Shown here: in pieces, positions 63,655-64,000 of the stretch | How the letters are laid out: each line of letters starts with the position of its first letter | Position numbering within the stretch: the stretch's first letter is position 1 | Notes under the pieces: model-generated | Told to the model about the DNA's origin: nothing | Database searches by the model: none | What the model saw: only the letters and a program-made list of their open reading frames with translations | Source: Chryseobacterium paludis | Lineage (GTDB): Bacteria; Bacteroidota; Bacteroidia; Flavobacteriales; Weeksellaceae | Direction: 5' to 3' | Length of the DNA stretch: 64,000 bases | Assembly: GCF_025403485.1 (NCBI RefSeq) | Contig: NZ_CP099966.1 | Span: forward strand, 186,001-250,000 | Translations under genes and position numbers: made by a program

Positions 63655-64000
63655 TTATTCAGCTGGAAAATAAGCTTCACTCTGCAAATCTGATAATAGA
63701 TCGATTTGATCGGGAGACCAGCTTAGGGTTTCACGTGTTGCTGCACTTGATGCTAAAATATTAAACTTCGCAAAATGGGCAAACCAAGTAAAATGTTCTG
63801 CCACATCAGCAGCTGCTATTGAACGTGTAGGAAGACCCAATTTTGAACCTATTGTTTCAGCGATCTTCTTAAACTCGATTCCCTCTTCAGCTACGCCATG
63901 ATAGCGTGTTCCAGTTCCGGAGTGCTTTTCCACTGCCAAACGGAATAATTTTGCGGCATCTCGACGATGTACGGCTGGCCATAGATTCGTTCCGCTTTCA
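63655..64000 (-). CDS. SDR/NAD-dependent epimerase-like protein, cut by window end
   Basis: The gene runs leftward and its 5' part lies beyond 64000. The visible C-terminal 114 residues read ESGTNLWPAVHRRDAAKLFR, then ALxVEKHSGTGTRYHGVAEEG, and end with ADVAEHFTWFAHFAKFNILAS and SWSPDQIDLLSDL. This matches the C-terminal half of atypical short-chain dehydrogenase or epimerase proteins. Rossmann and catalytic motifs are outside the window, so activity cannot be judged. The stop lies next to the AraC-family gene, with both on the same strand. Confidence 0.8.
   Translation of the reverse strand, partial: ESGTNLWPAVHRRDAAKLFRLAVEKHSGTGTRYHGVAEEGIEFKKIAETIGSKLGLPTRSIAAADVAEHFTWFAHFAKFNILASSAATRETLSWSPDQIDLLSDLQSEAYFPAE

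Overview
The window looks like a chromosome segment of a Bacteroidota bacterium of class Flavobacteriia, most likely Chryseobacterium or a close relative. The evidence is low GC, secreted proteins with type IX secretion (T9SS) sorting tails, a GLPGLI-family protein, DUF-type families typical of Flavobacteriia, TAnnTTTG-like promoter elements and the interspersed repeat that reads as S-L-R-G-T-K-Q-S. Genus is inferred, not proven.

Positions 1 to about 32.7 kb are the right-hand part of an integrative conjugative element (ICE). A stem-rich left edge (possible oriT) precedes a Bacteroidetes-type transfer operon: traA (ParA), traB (DUF3408), a TraD-like protein, then traE, F, G, I, J, K, L, M, N, O and Q, closed by a terminator at 13.77 kb. 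Relaxase, coupling protein and integrase genes are not visible and probably lie to the left. Cargo follows: an XRE regulator; a T9SS/RHS polymorphic toxin operon (14.6-24.2 kb) whose last RHS protein ends in a probable PD-(D/E)XK nuclease toxin followed by a candidate immunity gene; a decayed stretch (24.2-27.1 kb) with frameshifted small genes, a broken ssb and an intact DUF932 gene; and a four-gene operon (27.6-32.3 kb) encoding a ComEC-like metallo-beta-lactamase, a trypsin-like protease, a small middle component and an SMC/Rad50-like ABC ATPase. That operon matches the ABC-three-component (ABC-3C) conflict-system architecture and is the most interesting system here. It is followed by two tandem att-like modules ending in tRNA-Ser-like 3' ends and a terminator, taken as the ICE right end.

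From 32.7 to 37.3 kb is a short accessory stretch (broken DUF4287 gene, VOC protein, glycolipid-binding-like protein, secreted proteins) ending at a third degenerate att-like repeat, which suggests layered integrations. From 37.5 kb on the DNA looks chromosomal: DUF3667 and DUF3574 proteins, an MreB without mreCD neighbours, a duplicated-domain T9SS adhesin-like protein, a LytS/LytR-type two-component pair divergent from an outer-membrane beta-barrel receptor, a HIT protein, four separate beta-lactamase-fold serine hydrolases, a GLPGLI protein, a DUF5700 putative zinc peptidase, an MFS efflux pump with its TetR repressor, an ACT-domain protein, an AraC regulator and a partial SDR-family oxidoreductase cut by the window end.

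The MFS-tetR unit is flanked by a repeat family: one diverged copy downstream and four tandem 327-bp copies upstream, each with a roughly 154-bp imperfect palindrome and a short REP-like sequence. One REP-like copy supplies the last codons and stop of the MFS gene. Several small genes differ from an intact reading frame by one or two bases in A/T homopolymers, which may be real decay or assembly error.
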